This document shows, one piece after another, positions 8,085 through 16,493 of a DNA stretch of 64,000 bases. Position 1 is the stretch's first letter. Each line of letters opens with the position of its first letter. Where the stretch lies: assembly GCF_003315205.1 (NCBI RefSeq), contig NZ_QNRR01000020.1:35199-99198 (forward strand). Reading direction: 5' to 3'. Made by a program: the position numbers and the translations under genes. The notes beneath the pieces are model-generated. The model was given only the letters and a program-made list of their open reading frames with translations. It ran no database searches and was not told the DNA's origin. This stretch comes from Roseimicrobium gellanilyticum (GTDB taxonomy: Bacteria; Verrucomicrobiota; Verrucomicrobiia; Verrucomicrobiales; Verrucomicrobiaceae).

Positions 8085-9058
8085 GCTAAGACCTCCCGAT
8101 TGAAGTAAAGCACTTGCTGACGAGCGCCGTTATCCCGCGTCCCGTCCGGCATCCGAACCATCTGGCAAGGGACCCATGTTGCAGGATCCGCACCCAAACT
8201 AACCGCAAACTTCATGAATGGCAGAAGCTGCGCATCGGAGAAACCCTTGCACGGAAACCAGCCATGGAGCGATTTCCCACCACTCGAGACGACCAGCGCC
8301 AGAGGAGCATTTTCGGCAAGCTTCAAGAGTATCGATGCGCAGAGATCTGCTATCGACAATCCCTTTTCGCGGAGAGATTCCAGAAGCGGGCGATCCGCTG
8401 AGTCTTTTCCATTTTGATCCCCCCAGCAAAAATCACATTCGATCACCAGGAACTCACGAGGTCCAATATTATCCAAGCTTCTTGCAGAACTCCGGCCCAA
8501 TTTGGTCAGCCCGGTTGTGGCCTTCATTGGTGACGGCACAATGAACTGAAGGTCGTGCAAATCTTGCCCCCAGTCCTGGAGGGACTTAGTCTGAAAGTGC
8601 CTGATGGTATGACCACAGCACATCAACGAGTTGCCCCGGTAAAGCGCTCCCAAGACAGTATCCGTAACTCGAACTTCATCGGCCACCTTCTCGGGAGAGA
8701 TTTGGCGAAGGCCATCAAGATTCGACCCCGCCACAGCGATCTTGTGGATGGCTGAATAGTTTCTAACCGGCCATTTCGGTTTCCCGGTCGAACGCGCACT
8801 TTTGTTCCGGGGGAGTGAATTAGTTGATACCCCGCAAGCCCAAGCGGAGTTGATGGCGTCGAAAATCTCCCGATCGGAGACGTCGCGACCACAACTCTGC
8901 GAGCTTCCTGCGATCATACCGTGGGCTTCCACTGGCGTGAAGCCGGCCTCTCGCAGGGAGCAGGCCGCACCATAGATCCACCGATGCACTCCAGCCCCGG
9001 CAAGCGGGCAACGAGACAAGTAGTCCATAGCCCGCTGATGTTTGACGGACGAACTCAT
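8081..9058 (-). CDS. archaeo-eukaryotic-type primase (AEP-like) of mobile element
   Basis: 325 residues. The C-terminal half carries AEP-type motifs: an acidic pair in FLVIECDFCWG (E207, D209), the sxH-type motif SSGGKSLHGW (258-267, H265), and VRMPDGTRDNGARQQVLYF (about 301-319), a run often seen after the nucleotide-binding site in plasmid and phage primpols. The N-terminal 90 residues resemble a small helical PriCT-like region (AHGMIAGSSQSCGRDVSDREI). It starts with an ATGA overlap on the HTH gene and ends with GTGA on the ATPase gene, so the three are translationally coupled. The family call rests on motifs only. Confidence 0.7.
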   Translation of the reverse strand: MSSSVKHQRAMDYLSRCPLAGAGVHRWIYGAACSLREAGFTPVEAHGMIAGSSQSCGRDVSDREIFDAINSAWACGVSTNSLPRNKSARSTGKPKWPVRNYSAIHKIAVAGSNLDGLRQISPEKVADEVRVTDTVLGALYRGNSLMCCGHTIRHFQTKSLQDWGQDLHDLQFIVPSPMKATTGLTKLGRSSARSLDNIGPREFLVIECDFCWGDQNGKDSADRPLLESLREKGLSIADLCASILLKLAENAPLALVVSSGGKSLHGWFPCKGFSDAQLLPFMKFAVSLGADPATWVPCQMVRMPDGTRDNGARQQVLYFNREVLA

Positions 9059-9306
9059 CCGTTCCCCCTCTCTCCTTCGGTGCCTTCGCTGCCGTCCTTG
9101 TCCGGCAGGTTGGAAGCTGCCTCAGCTTCCAAAAACTGCCTAAGCTCCGATGCGTAAATAAACCTCTGCCCCCCAATTTTGAGAACGCGAAGTCCACTGG
9201 ACTCCCACCGCTGAAAGGTCGAGCGCGATGCAATGCCTAGCTGGCGTAGCTTCTTCTCAGGAAGGGGCAGCTCAGTGTTGTTGGCGGGTCTTGGTTCGTC
9301 TTGCAT
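9055..9306 (-). CDS. HTH_17/excisionase-like DNA-binding protein
   Basis: 83 residues from ATG at 9306; a TTG at 9315 is less likely. The core RQLGIASRSTFQRWESSG...VLKIGGQRFIYASELRQFLE is the MerR-like winged helix of AlpA/Xis/HTH_17 proteins, which direct excision or regulate mobile elements. It is the first gene of the replication block and overlaps the primase start by 4 bases (ATGA). A GATGTA-CCCCC-TACATC inverted repeat lies about 50 bases upstream and could be its own site. Confidence 0.75.
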   Translation of the reverse strand: MQDEPRPANNTELPLPEKKLRQLGIASRSTFQRWESSGLRVLKIGGQRFIYASELRQFLEAEAASNLPDKDGSEGTEGERGNG

Positions 9307-9353
9307 CAGGTGCAAGCACGCTGACCGAGACCGACCAATCAGTAAAACGTGAG

Positions 9354-9370
9354 GATGTACCCCCTACATC
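9354..9370. promoter_or_regulatory. inverted repeat GATGTA-N5-TACATC upstream of HTH gene
   Basis: A perfect 6-bp inverted repeat with a CCCCC spacer lies 48 bases before the HTH start and 13 bases upstream of position 9383, where the neighbouring gene ends. Its placement suits an operator for the block, but this is inference. Confidence 0.35.
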
Positions 9371-9382
9371 TTGGCGGAGCTG

Positions 9383-10267
9383 CTAACCAAATGGCAGTTG
9401 GGAGAACACTCTGCAAAACGTTCGGCGCTTCTCAAAGCCAAGCTTGTCGTTTCCATCTAAAATCTCGAGTTCCTCCAATCTCTGCCAATTCAACTTGGCG
9501 CGAGACTTGGGCAATTTTTTGGGTAGGGCTATTCCCAAACTCGCTAACTTTGATGCGTAATTGCGGTCTACGCGTGCGCCAGCATACCAGCGGCTAAAAA
9601 TGCCATCAAATTTCTTAGTGATGGCAGCCTTGTTCGAGTGAGGATCTATCTCCAGTACCATTAATCGATTGCCTCTGCTATGTGCATCTCTCAATAGCTG
9701 CGCGACCTCAAGCTCTTCAGGGAATTCTTTCCCCTGCAGCTCATGGTCGATTAACTGAAACTGCAGTTTTTCAGTCAGCAGATCGGTCATGTAGGCGCCC
9801 ACGGGAAAGCCCAAGGCATGACTCGATCTGACCATATTGTCCGCGATTCTATTTCTGACTTTGTCGTCAAGTGCAGTCCAAGCCAATTTACCATATCCAA
9901 GGATGGCATTAACAAGGAACGACACCTCTCCAAAACGCTTGTGAAGACCGGGAAGGCTCCGTCCAGATTCCCGCAACCCGCTGAGACGTTCCTTCTGTCT
10001 CGCCCTGCGGGTCTCCTCGCTATCGGGTCCAGAGGGTGCGCGAAATTCCAAGCGAAGCGTGTCAAACAGCGGATGGCGCCGCGCCGTCTCCCAAATGACT
10101 GGTTCAGGTTTGAAGAGTTTGTGGGAAGACCTCTTCTCTCCGGTGTAGAGCAACGAGGCAGAGCGCGAATTCGGGTTGCTCTTTGCTTCTTTCCACCATG
10201 GATTCCGCGAGAACGCCTCGACACCATGGTACCATCTCAGCTGCTTTTCATCCCAAGGTAATGACAC
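9383..10267 (-). CDS. unrecognised 294-aa protein beside tRNA-Ser
   Basis: The longest frame begins inside the tRNA-Ser gene, which cannot be the real start. A GTG at 10267 is preceded by AGGAG at an 8-base spacing and gives VSLPWDEKQLRW and 294 residues. The protein is basic and Trp-rich at the N-terminus (RNPWWKEAK), has a charged helical centre (RRARQKERLSGLRESGRS) and a mixed C-terminal half (FDGIFSRWYAGARVDRNYASKLASL). I see none of the R-HxxR-Y residues of a tyrosine recombinase and no serine-recombinase motif. Its position next to the tRNA 3' end, where integrases normally sit, makes it the prime candidate for an unfamiliar element function. Confidence 0.6.
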   Translation of the reverse strand: MSLPWDEKQLRWYHGVEAFSRNPWWKEAKSNPNSRSASLLYTGEKRSSHKLFKPEPVIWETARRHPLFDTLRLEFRAPSGPDSEETRRARQKERLSGLRESGRSLPGLHKRFGEVSFLVNAILGYGKLAWTALDDKVRNRIADNMVRSSHALGFPVGAYMTDLLTEKLQFQLIDHELQGKEFPEELEVAQLLRDAHSRGNRLMVLEIDPHSNKAAITKKFDGIFSRWYAGARVDRNYASKLASLGIALPKKLPKSRAKLNWQRLEELEILDGNDKLGFEKRRTFCRVFSQLPFG

Positions 10268-10366
10268 AGCCCAGGCTCCTGTAAAAGGGGTTAAACAGGG
10301 GTTAAAGTAACCAAAAGGCGATAGCGCGATAAACCCCGAGTCATAGGACTTAACTCGTTCATTCAG

Positions 10367-10456
10367 TGGCGGACAGGGAGGGATTCGAACCCTCGGTACT
10401 ATTTCTAGCACACACGATTTCCAATCGTGCCCGTTCGACCACTCTGGCACCTGTCC
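10367..10456 (-). tRNA. tRNA-Ser (GGA)
   Basis: The minus strand folds as a class II tRNA: acceptor GGACAGG (10450-10456) pairs with CCTGTCC, and the anticodon arm CGATT-GGA-AATCG gives anticodon GGA (serine UCC/UCU). There is a long variable arm (TGTGCTAGAAATAGTAC), T-loop GGTTCGAATCC, discriminator G and an encoded CCA at 10367-10369. The 3' end points toward the accessory block at 3.8-10.3 kb, the usual orientation for an integration target. Confidence 0.96.
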
Positions 10457-10547
10457 GAAATCGATTTAGCGGGCAGCCATATTGGCCGCAGAGGGCGCTG
10501 CTGCAAGTCATATCTGTACTTTGCAGCAAATTCCTGCGCCTGAACGG

Positions 10548-10781
10548 TCAATGACACCCGCAACCGGTGCCGCAACCACCCCCACCACTTCCTGAGGAGG
10601 CGGAGCTGGCGCCGGAGCTCATGCCCATGAGGCCAGCGCCACCGGTGATGACGCGCACGACGGGCTCGCCGGTGTCCGGGTGGCGAGTGAGAGGGGCGTC
10701 GTTCATGCTCTGCTTCACTTCGAAGCGCTTGGGCTTTTCGCCCTCAAGCTGGGGGATGGTCTCGTAGACGTAAGTGGCCAT
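10548..10781 (-). CDS. FmdB-like protein with the cysteines moved to a C-terminal tail
   Basis: 77 residues from ATG at 10781; an upstream ATG at 10823, overlapping the FabZ stop, would add 14. MATYVYETIPQLEGEKPKRF and the QSMNDAPLTRHPDTGEPVVRVI run follow the layout of FmdB/CxxC_CxxC zinc-ribbon proteins, but no cysteine pair is present there. Instead the protein ends in a Gly/Ser linker and CGTGCGCH, a compact Cys/His cluster. Metal binding by the tail is inference. It lies just downstream of the fabZ-like gene on the same strand. Confidence 0.7.
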   Translation of the reverse strand: MATYVYETIPQLEGEKPKRFEVKQSMNDAPLTRHPDTGEPVVRVITGGAGLMGMSSGASSASSGSGGGGCGTGCGCH

Positions 10782-10822
10782 GGGTGATGAGGGTGGGATT
10801 CTCGCACGGAGGTCGGAGGCCA

Positions 10823-11287
10823 TCAAGCGGTAGGCGCAAGGACAGGCTCCTTGCTGCCGCCGCTCATGGTGACCTGGCCTTCGGCAATGAGGCGGTCCCC
10901 CACCCTCACGCTTCCGGCGGCCTGCACCAGATTCCCCATGCGGCCCTGGATGGTGGCTTCGATCTGTAGTGTCTCACTGGGTACGGCGGTGCCGAGGATC
11001 TTCACGTTGCGAATGGCGGTGAGGCGCAGGTCCGGCATGGCAGGAATCTGGGAGTCAGACTGCAGAGCAACGCCGGCGACCTGGGCGATGGCTTCCACCA
11101 TGATCACGGCTGGCAGGATGGGTTGGGCGGGGAAATGTCCGCGCAGGAAGTCTTCTGAGCCCTTGAGAAGATAGGTCCCAACGGCGCGTCTGCCGGGCTC
11201 CAGTTCCACGATGGCATCCACAAACCGGAACTCGGGGCCGTGGGGAAGAGAGTCGAGAGGGTTGGGTGCTGTGGGGGGAGGTTCCAT
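10823..11287 (-). CDS. FabZ-like 3-hydroxyacyl-ACP dehydratase
   Basis: 154 residues from ATG at 11287 (MEPPPTAPNPLDSLPHG). Hot-dog fold with the FabZ active-site motif GHFPAQPILPAVIMVEAIAQ: catalytic His51 and Glu65 are present, while the usual PG before the central helix is PA. The length is near the standard 140-150. It would dehydrate 3-hydroxyacyl-ACP in fatty-acid or related lipid synthesis. Pairing with a LolA-like gene just upstream on the same strand is typical of envelope-lipid or aryl-polyene-like loci, so it may be a specialised dehydratase rather than the housekeeping one. Confidence 0.85.
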   Translation of the reverse strand: MEPPPTAPNPLDSLPHGPEFRFVDAIVELEPGRRAVGTYLLKGSEDFLRGHFPAQPILPAVIMVEAIAQVAGVALQSDSQIPAMPDLRLTAIRNVKILGTAVPSETLQIEATIQGRMGNLVQAAGSVRVGDRLIAEGQVTMSGGSKEPVLAPTA

Positions 11288-11423
11288 CGGGTTGATGATT
11301 CGTTTCAAGGGTGGAAGTTCCCAGCAGGGTCCGGCATTGCAGCTCGATGCAAAATGAGAAGTGAAAAATGAAAAGTGCAAATTGAGAGGAGCCTGCGTCA
11401 CTGGTCTTTGATTGATTCGTTCG

Positions 11424-12164
11424 CTACTCGCCTTGCTTCACCTCGTAACCGGTGGTGTCCACTTTGAAGGTATCCGCGGGGACTGGCTTATTCAGGGCGT
11501 AGCCGCGGATCACGGTGCTCAAGCTCGAGCCGTCGCGCATGTGGAGGGTCATGGAACGGAGGGCGCCGTCCTGGGTGTTTACGGCGAGCTGAAGCTGGCG
11601 CACGACGAGGGAGGTGCGGCGGTCGCGGAAGGCGAGGTCGAATTCCCACCAAGTGGGATTGGAGGGATCGATGCGCCAGTCCTTAAGCTCGAAGCGCTGC
11701 TCGAACACGGCCAGTGAGGGCGTGTGCATGGCTTCCATCATGGAGGAGAATCCCTGTCCCTTGCCTTCTTTCTCCTTCTCGAGGAGGGCTTCTTTGGTCC
11801 AAGTCTGGGCTTCCTTGTCGGATACATCCACCACCATCATGCCGCCATCTGCACCACGCACGGCGATGAGTGTGGGCGGCTCGCCGATCTGCCAGCGGAA
11901 CTTGCCGCCCTCCCTCACGATCCAGAGCTTGCCGGGTTTGCGGAGGGCGCGCTTCACGTTGCGGAGGTTGCGCAGTTGCTCGAAGTCGGCGGTCACGGTC
12001 TTTGCTTTGGAGGAGGCAGTCATCCATTGCTGGAGGGCGGCTTTGGCGTCGGACTCGGAGGGAGTGGCGGCGTGAGTGGCGGGTGCGTGAAATAGAATGG
12101 TCAACACGCCTGCGAGTGCGGCGATGAGGGCTGTGCTTCCGAGTGGCTTCCGGAGAAGGGGCAT
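11424..12164 (-). CDS. LolA-like outer-membrane lipoprotein carrier
   Basis: 246 residues from ATG at 12164 (MPLLRKPLGSTALIAALAG), with a signal peptide cleaved near THAA (about residue 31). The mature protein follows the LolA layout: SKAKTVTADFEQLRNLRNVKRALRKPGKLWI, then GGKFRWQIGEPPTLIAVRGADGGMMVVD, and the C-terminal VDTTGYEV. LolA proteins shuttle lipoproteins or lipids across the periplasm. Directly upstream of the FabZ-like gene with a 136-bp gap on the same strand. Confidence 0.82.
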   Translation of the reverse strand: MPLLRKPLGSTALIAALAGVLTILFHAPATHAATPSESDAKAALQQWMTASSKAKTVTADFEQLRNLRNVKRALRKPGKLWIVREGGKFRWQIGEPPTLIAVRGADGGMMVVDVSDKEAQTWTKEALLEKEKEGKGQGFSSMMEAMHTPSLAVFEQRFELKDWRIDPSNPTWWEFDLAFRDRRTSLVVRQLQLAVNTQDGALRSMTLHMRDGSSLSTVIRGYALNKPVPADTFKVDTTGYEVKQGE

Positions 12165-12420
12165 GGGGATAAGGAACGCGGATCTTGAGGGGATGGCAAA
12201 TGGGGGTTGTGAGATGGACGCGAACGCCATCGAATGAGGTAGATGGCGGGGGGTGCTGCGAAACGTAAAAACTGGCCAAACGAACTATCGTTTTGCAGGC
12301 TGTTGATTTTCAGAGTGAAAGCGGGCGTTTTCTTGATTGGTGGTGGCTATGATGGGTGGAGGGTGCGGTGTGTTGACGCATGATGCGAGCGGATGGTTGG
12401 GAGTCATTTTAGGCCGATAT

Positions 12421-12435
12421 ACTTGTTAAACAAGT
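12421..12435. promoter_or_regulatory. operator-like palindrome ACTTGTTAAACAAGT
   Basis: A perfect 7-bp inverted repeat around a single central A lies 257 bases upstream of the lolA-like start. Its size and AT-rich centre fit a dimeric regulator site. No cognate regulator is adjacent, so the target is unknown. Confidence 0.35.
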
Positions 12436-12703
12436 GTTGAATTTATTGAGGGGTGCGGAGTGGACTGATGGGTTTGCGGCGCTGTCCGACCTGTGTTGGC
12501 AGTTGGCGGGATTTGATGGCCGTGCCGTACGGGGGTGAGGCGGGCTGCATTGGATTCAACGCAGAGACGCGGAGGCGCAGAGGAACTTCGGAGACTGAGG
12601 ATGTTGCGATTTCCAATGCGCGACGATGGTGCTCTTGCCAGGAACTTTCGGACGCTGGGATTCCAATGAAGTTTTTCAGGGTGTCAGGACGGAATCTCTC
12701 CGG

Positions 12704-12757
12704 TCAAAGCGGTGCTTCGCACGCGCAGTCCAAAGCGCTGCGCGCAAGGTGGTTTGC
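12704..12757. repeat. intergenic repeat, CAAAGCGGTGCTTCGC type (copy 1)
   Basis: CAAAGCGGTGCTTCGC, an ACGCGC segment, TCCAAAG and AAGGTGGTTTGC occur in the same order as at 19566-19626. It contains short self-complementary blocks and is non-coding. Confidence 0.6.
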
Positions 12758-12862
12758 TTAAGGGCCGCGCCGTGCTGATGTGGATTGTTTCGGTCACGAG
12801 ACGTTCATGGAGGATTTCTCTCAAATATTGGTGCGCTGGCTTGAGTGATGAGTGGACAAAGA

Positions 12863-12894
12863 AAAAGGCGGCTGACCGAAGTCAGCCGCCTTTT
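12863..12894 (-). terminator. intrinsic terminator of the first MFS gene
   Basis: AAAAGGCGGCTGAC and GTCAGCCGCCTTTT pair perfectly over 14 bp with a four-base loop that reads TTCG on the minus strand, a very stable tetraloop, followed by T-rich sequence. It lies 20 bases past the stop of the MFS gene at 12914. Confidence 0.88.
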
Positions 12895-12913
12895 AGGACT
12901 CATGTTGGAAACG

Positions 12914-14614
12914 TCACGCTTCCATAGGCGCATTGACGCCACCGGTAATGCGTTCGGTTTCGATGGAAACTGGCTTGTATCCACCGATGCCCTTGAAGTA
13001 GAGCAGGAGCAGCAGGTAGATCACTGCCATCGCAGCAGGAATGAAGGCGTCTGCACGAAGGGTCTTGCGATCACCTTCAATGTCTGCCTTGAGCACCTTC
13101 TGCTCTTCGGGAGTCAGTTTTGCATAGGCAGCCTGCGGGTCCTTGGTACCTGCTTTAACCAACTCCTCACGGGCAGCGCCCAGCTTCGTTTTGGCTTCGC
13201 CCAGCTTCTTGCCGTCCAGGCCAGTCGCAGGATCCAGAATGAAGCCCATCCAAGCGCTCGGTTTCTCTGCCTTGTATTGCTGATACAGTGCGGCATCGGT
13301 ACTTGCGAGTGACTCACCCGCGAAACGGTCCTTGGCATAGCCGAGTCCGGGCGAGCCGACCAGACCGGCGGACATCATCCCGATGCCGCCCATGATGCTC
13401 ATGGCCACAGCACCCGTACTCGGGAAGCGGTCACCGACCACAGCCAGCATGGTGGGCCAGAAGAAGGTCTTGCCCACACCGTAGATCAGCACCGCGCCAA
13501 GAGCGCCACCAAAGGCAGTCACACCGGCCACCATGTTGAGGCCGAGGCACGCAATCAGTGCGCACACCAGCAGAATGCCGATCGGGGACAGCTTGAGGTT
13601 CTTCTCAATGAAGTGGGCGCAGAAACGAAGGGCAAACATTAGCGCCGAGGTAGCGATGAACAGGTACTTGCCTTCAATCGGCGTAAGGATGTTGCCAGTG
13701 ATGTTCTGGATCCAGCCGTCCGTACCGAGTTCAACAGCACCGACGAGCGCGTGGGTGATGAAGAGCACGAAAAGGAGCCAGGCACCCACGGCCCAACCGC
13801 TCAGTCCGCTGAAGAGCAACCAGGTGGCCACACCGATGGCTACGGAAATCCACATCCAGCTCGAGCTGCTGAAGAAGTCGCTGCCGGTGAAGCCAGCGAG
13901 CAAGGGTCCAAGGCCATCCTTGAAGAAGAGGCCGATGAAAAGGCCAATCACTGCGGCACCCATGATGCCCACGTCCTTGAGCATCTGACCAAGGCCAAGG
14001 CCCTTCTGGGAAGCTTCCGACTTCGGGAACTTCTGGCCCATGAACATGAGCGCATAGATGGCCGTAGGCACGAGGAAGAGAGCCAGCTGGGCCTTCCAGC
14101 CCCAGTGGAACTGCTCACCCAGGAACGCACCGGCGCTGCCGCCGAGCACCATGCCCAGAGGCCAGCTCGCGTGGAGGATGTTGAGATAGTGCGTACGATT
14201 GTTGGGGAACAGCGTTGCCACCAGCGGGTTTGCCACGGCTTCAAGAGTACCGTTCGCCACCGCGAAAAGGAACGTTCCGGTCCAGAGATAAACGAAAGCC
14301 GTCTTGGTCGCCATGCCGTCCATGGCTCCGAATGTCACCACCGCAGAAAGCACGTGGAACAACAGCGCGGCGACCACCAGCTTCCCGTAGCCTATCTTGT
14401 CCACGATCACACCACCAATGATGATGCCGAAACAAAAGCCCGTGAAACCAGCACCACCAACAAGACCTACCTCAAGGCCGGTGAAACCGAACTTTGCGCG
14501 CCAGACGTCAAAAATCTGCCCTCGAATTGCGAAACCTACCCCTGCCGCCAAGATGGCCATAAAGCCCGCCCAGAGGAGGCGTTTGGCGTTGGGTGCGATG
14601 CCGTCGTTACTCAT
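12914..14614 (-). CDS. MFS transporter with extended C-terminal loop
   Basis: 566 residues with 12 predicted hydrophobic segments. The TM2-TM3 loop carries the MFS signature region [13 protein letters not shown] (about 67-79). After TM11 there is a hydrophilic stretch of roughly 100 residues (about 430-530, with [18 protein letters not shown]) before the last TM and [11 protein letters not shown]. The substrate is unknown; the fold suggests a sugar- or organic-acid-proton symporter. It is a tandem paralog of the next gene upstream, sharing the [16 protein letters not shown] C-terminus. Confidence 0.85.
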   Translation of the reverse strand: MSNDGIAPNAKRLLWAGFMAILAAGVGFAIRGQIFDVWRAKFGFTGLEVGLVGGAGFTGFCFGIIIGGVIVDKIGYGKLVVAALLFHVLSAVVTFGAMDGMATKTAFVYLWTGTFLFAVANGTLEAVANPLVATLFPNNRTHYLNILHASWPLGMVLGGSAGAFLGEQFHWGWKAQLALFLVPTAIYALMFMGQKFPKSEASQKGLGLGQMLKDVGIMGAAVIGLFIGLFFKDGLGPLLAGFTGSDFFSSSSWMWISVAIGVATWLLFSGLSGWAVGAWLLFVLFITHALVGAVELGTDGWIQNITGNILTPIEGKYLFIATSALMFALRFCAHFIEKNLKLSPIGILLVCALIACLGLNMVAGVTAFGGALGAVLIYGVGKTFFWPTMLAVVGDRFPSTGAVAMSIMGGIGMMSAGLVGSPGLGYAKDRFAGESLASTDAALYQQYKAEKPSAWMGFILDPATGLDGKKLGEAKTKLGAAREELVKAGTKDPQAAYAKLTPEEQKVLKADIEGDRKTLRADAFIPAAMAVIYLLLLLYFKGIGGYKPVSIETERITGGVNAPMEA

Positions 14615-14766
14615 ATTTTATTGTGTTGGTTGGATGGATGGATGCGTGGTTGCTGTCTTGAAGAAACTGGCAAAAACAAACGTGAAGAAGCGCCGACTCC
14701 TTCAGGGCAGCGCGGTTTTATCAGAAAGGAGAGGCCGGACAAGCAAAAACTGCCCCTGCCGTGGCC

Positions 14767-16329
14767 TCAGAAGCCCGGTTCGGCCTCTTCGCCGTGGGAG
14801 ATGGAGACCGGTTTGTACCCGCCCTTGGCCTTAAAGTAGAACCAGAGGAAGATGTAGCACACCAGCATGAAGGTGGGCAGGATGGCGATGGTCACGAACA
14901 TCCCGCGCTTGCTCGGGGCCTGCACTTTTTCCAGTTCCGCCTTCTTTTCCGCGCTCAGGGCGGTGACTTTTGCCTGGTCGAGGCTGGGGACATTGCCGAA
15001 GGTGCTGGGTTTTTCGGGACCTTTCACTTCCGCGTAGAGCGCGGCATGCTCCGTTGAGAGGGTCTTTGCGAGGTCGTTGTCCTGCTTGAAGCCGAGGTAC
15101 GGCGCGCCGAGCACGCCGAGGAAGAGCACGCCCACGGCGGACACGCCATTCAGCGCGAGCGCTCCGCCCTTGGGAAGTTGCTCGGCGGTGAGGCCCAGGG
15201 TGGTGCTCCAGAGGAAGGTCTTGCCAAAGGCGTACACGGTGGCGGCCGCGACAATCATCCAGCCAGCGGACACAGAGAGGAAGAGCAATCCGCCAATCGC
15301 CACCAGTGCGCTGACGACGAGCAGGCCGATGGGCGAGAAGCTGTGCACGATGGGCCCGGCGTAGAAGCGCAGCACCGTCATGATGGTGGAGGTGTAAAGG
15401 AAGATGCCGGCGGCAAACATGGCGCCATCCACCCCGGCAGGGCCGCCGAGCTTCAGGAGTTCAGGCATCCAGCCGTCCGTACCCAGCTCCGTGGTGGCCA
15501 GCGGTCCAATGGTGACCAGCACCACGAGGAAGAGCCAATGTCCCAACGATCGGGTGTAAATGCCTGCGAGCAATGCGGCGGCACCGCCGACGGCCAGCAC
15601 CACGCCCCAGTTGATCTCCTCTGTGCGAGACTGGTAGATGGCCATGGTGAACATGGCGAAGAAGATGAAGAAACCGACCGCACCGAAGACCTTGAGCATG
15701 TCGCGGTAGCTCACGCCTGCGGCCACGCGCTCCTGCACGGGGAACTTGCAGGGGAACACGAGGATGGCATACACCACCACCGGGATGAGGCAGGTGGCAA
15801 AGCGGAACTTCCAAGACGTGTCAAAGAAGAGCGTCGTATTCGGGAAGAGCAGGCACACCAGCGCGCCCAGCGCCAATCCCGCCGGCCAGCCTGCGTGCAG
15901 GATATTCAGCCACTTCGACTTCTGCTTCGCGAAGAGGGTGGCCACCACGGGGTTGATGAACGATTCCACCGAGCCATTCGCCACGGAGACGAGCAGCGTG
16001 CTCCAGTAGAAGTCACGGTACGTGCTGGACTGGAGATGGAAATACAGCGACACCAAATGGCAGATGATCGCGAAGACAGCCACCGTCTTGTACCCGATGC
16101 GGTCGATGATGAGGCTAAAGAAAATGATGCTGAGGGCGAAGGGCCACATGCCCGCGCCATTGATGGCCCCCTTCTGCTGCTCCGAGAGATTCAGCGAATC
16201 CTGCAGCGCTCCCAGCGTATTCGCCCGGATGCCGAAGACAAACGACGTGGCCACCAGCGCGATGAAACACGCCCAAAAGAGCTTCATGTGGGACTTCTCG
16301 TCAGAGAGGGCGGGCGCGGCTTGAGTCAT
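14767..16329 (-). CDS. MFS transporter (tandem paralog)
   Basis: 520 residues from ATG at 16329 (MTQAAPALSDEKSHMKLFWA). Twelve hydrophobic segments, a LIIDRIGYKTVAV signature in the TM2-TM3 loop, a hydrophilic stretch before the last TM (about 435-485) and a [18 protein letters not shown] end match its downstream neighbour, so the two arose by duplication. They are 152 bases apart on the same strand with no terminator between them. Substrate unknown. Confidence 0.85.
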   Translation of the reverse strand: MTQAAPALSDEKSHMKLFWACFIALVATSFVFGIRANTLGALQDSLNLSEQQKGAINGAGMWPFALSIIFFSLIIDRIGYKTVAVFAIICHLVSLYFHLQSSTYRDFYWSTLLVSVANGSVESFINPVVATLFAKQKSKWLNILHAGWPAGLALGALVCLLFPNTTLFFDTSWKFRFATCLIPVVVYAILVFPCKFPVQERVAAGVSYRDMLKVFGAVGFFIFFAMFTMAIYQSRTEEINWGVVLAVGGAAALLAGIYTRSLGHWLFLVVLVTIGPLATTELGTDGWMPELLKLGGPAGVDGAMFAAGIFLYTSTIMTVLRFYAGPIVHSFSPIGLLVVSALVAIGGLLFLSVSAGWMIVAAATVYAFGKTFLWSTTLGLTAEQLPKGGALALNGVSAVGVLFLGVLGAPYLGFKQDNDLAKTLSTEHAALYAEVKGPEKPSTFGNVPSLDQAKVTALSAEKKAELEKVQAPSKRGMFVTIAILPTFMLVCYIFLWFYFKAKGGYKPVSISHGEEAEPGF

Positions 16330-16493
16330 GCGGAGTGAAAAAGAAAGAGGTGGCGGTGGTGGAGTCGGATTCCAGCGGATTGCCACTACGGGTGCAATGG
16401 GAAAGTTCTTTGGGGAAAGTGCTGATTATCCAGCCTCTACCACGAAGAGGCCATCGCCGCACGACGATGCAGTGCCAGCGAGTGACGGCTACC

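Larger units (their letters stand above)
12231..12860. other. 630-bp non-coding stretch with repeats
   Basis: No gene is supported here. It holds the palindrome at 12421-12435, a degenerate CGCAGAGACGCGGAGG-type run at about 12558-12584, and a repeat at 12704-12757 that recurs near 19.57 kb. Apparent frames through it are Trp/Arg-rich and lack coding character. Confidence 0.6.

Noticed and set aside
10268..10450. N-terminal extension of the 294-aa protein starting inside tRNA-Ser
   Set aside because: The residues [12 protein letters not shown] come from translating the tRNA gene; GTG 10267 with a good AGGAG site is the better start.
13751..14839. Plus-strand frame of 362 codons inside the MFS region
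   Set aside because: His/Glu/Arg-rich shadow of membrane-protein codons; the opposite strand has a full transporter.
15178..16338. Plus-strand frame of 386 codons opposite the second MFS gene
   Set aside because: Same kind of shadow, charged and lacking hydrophobic cores.
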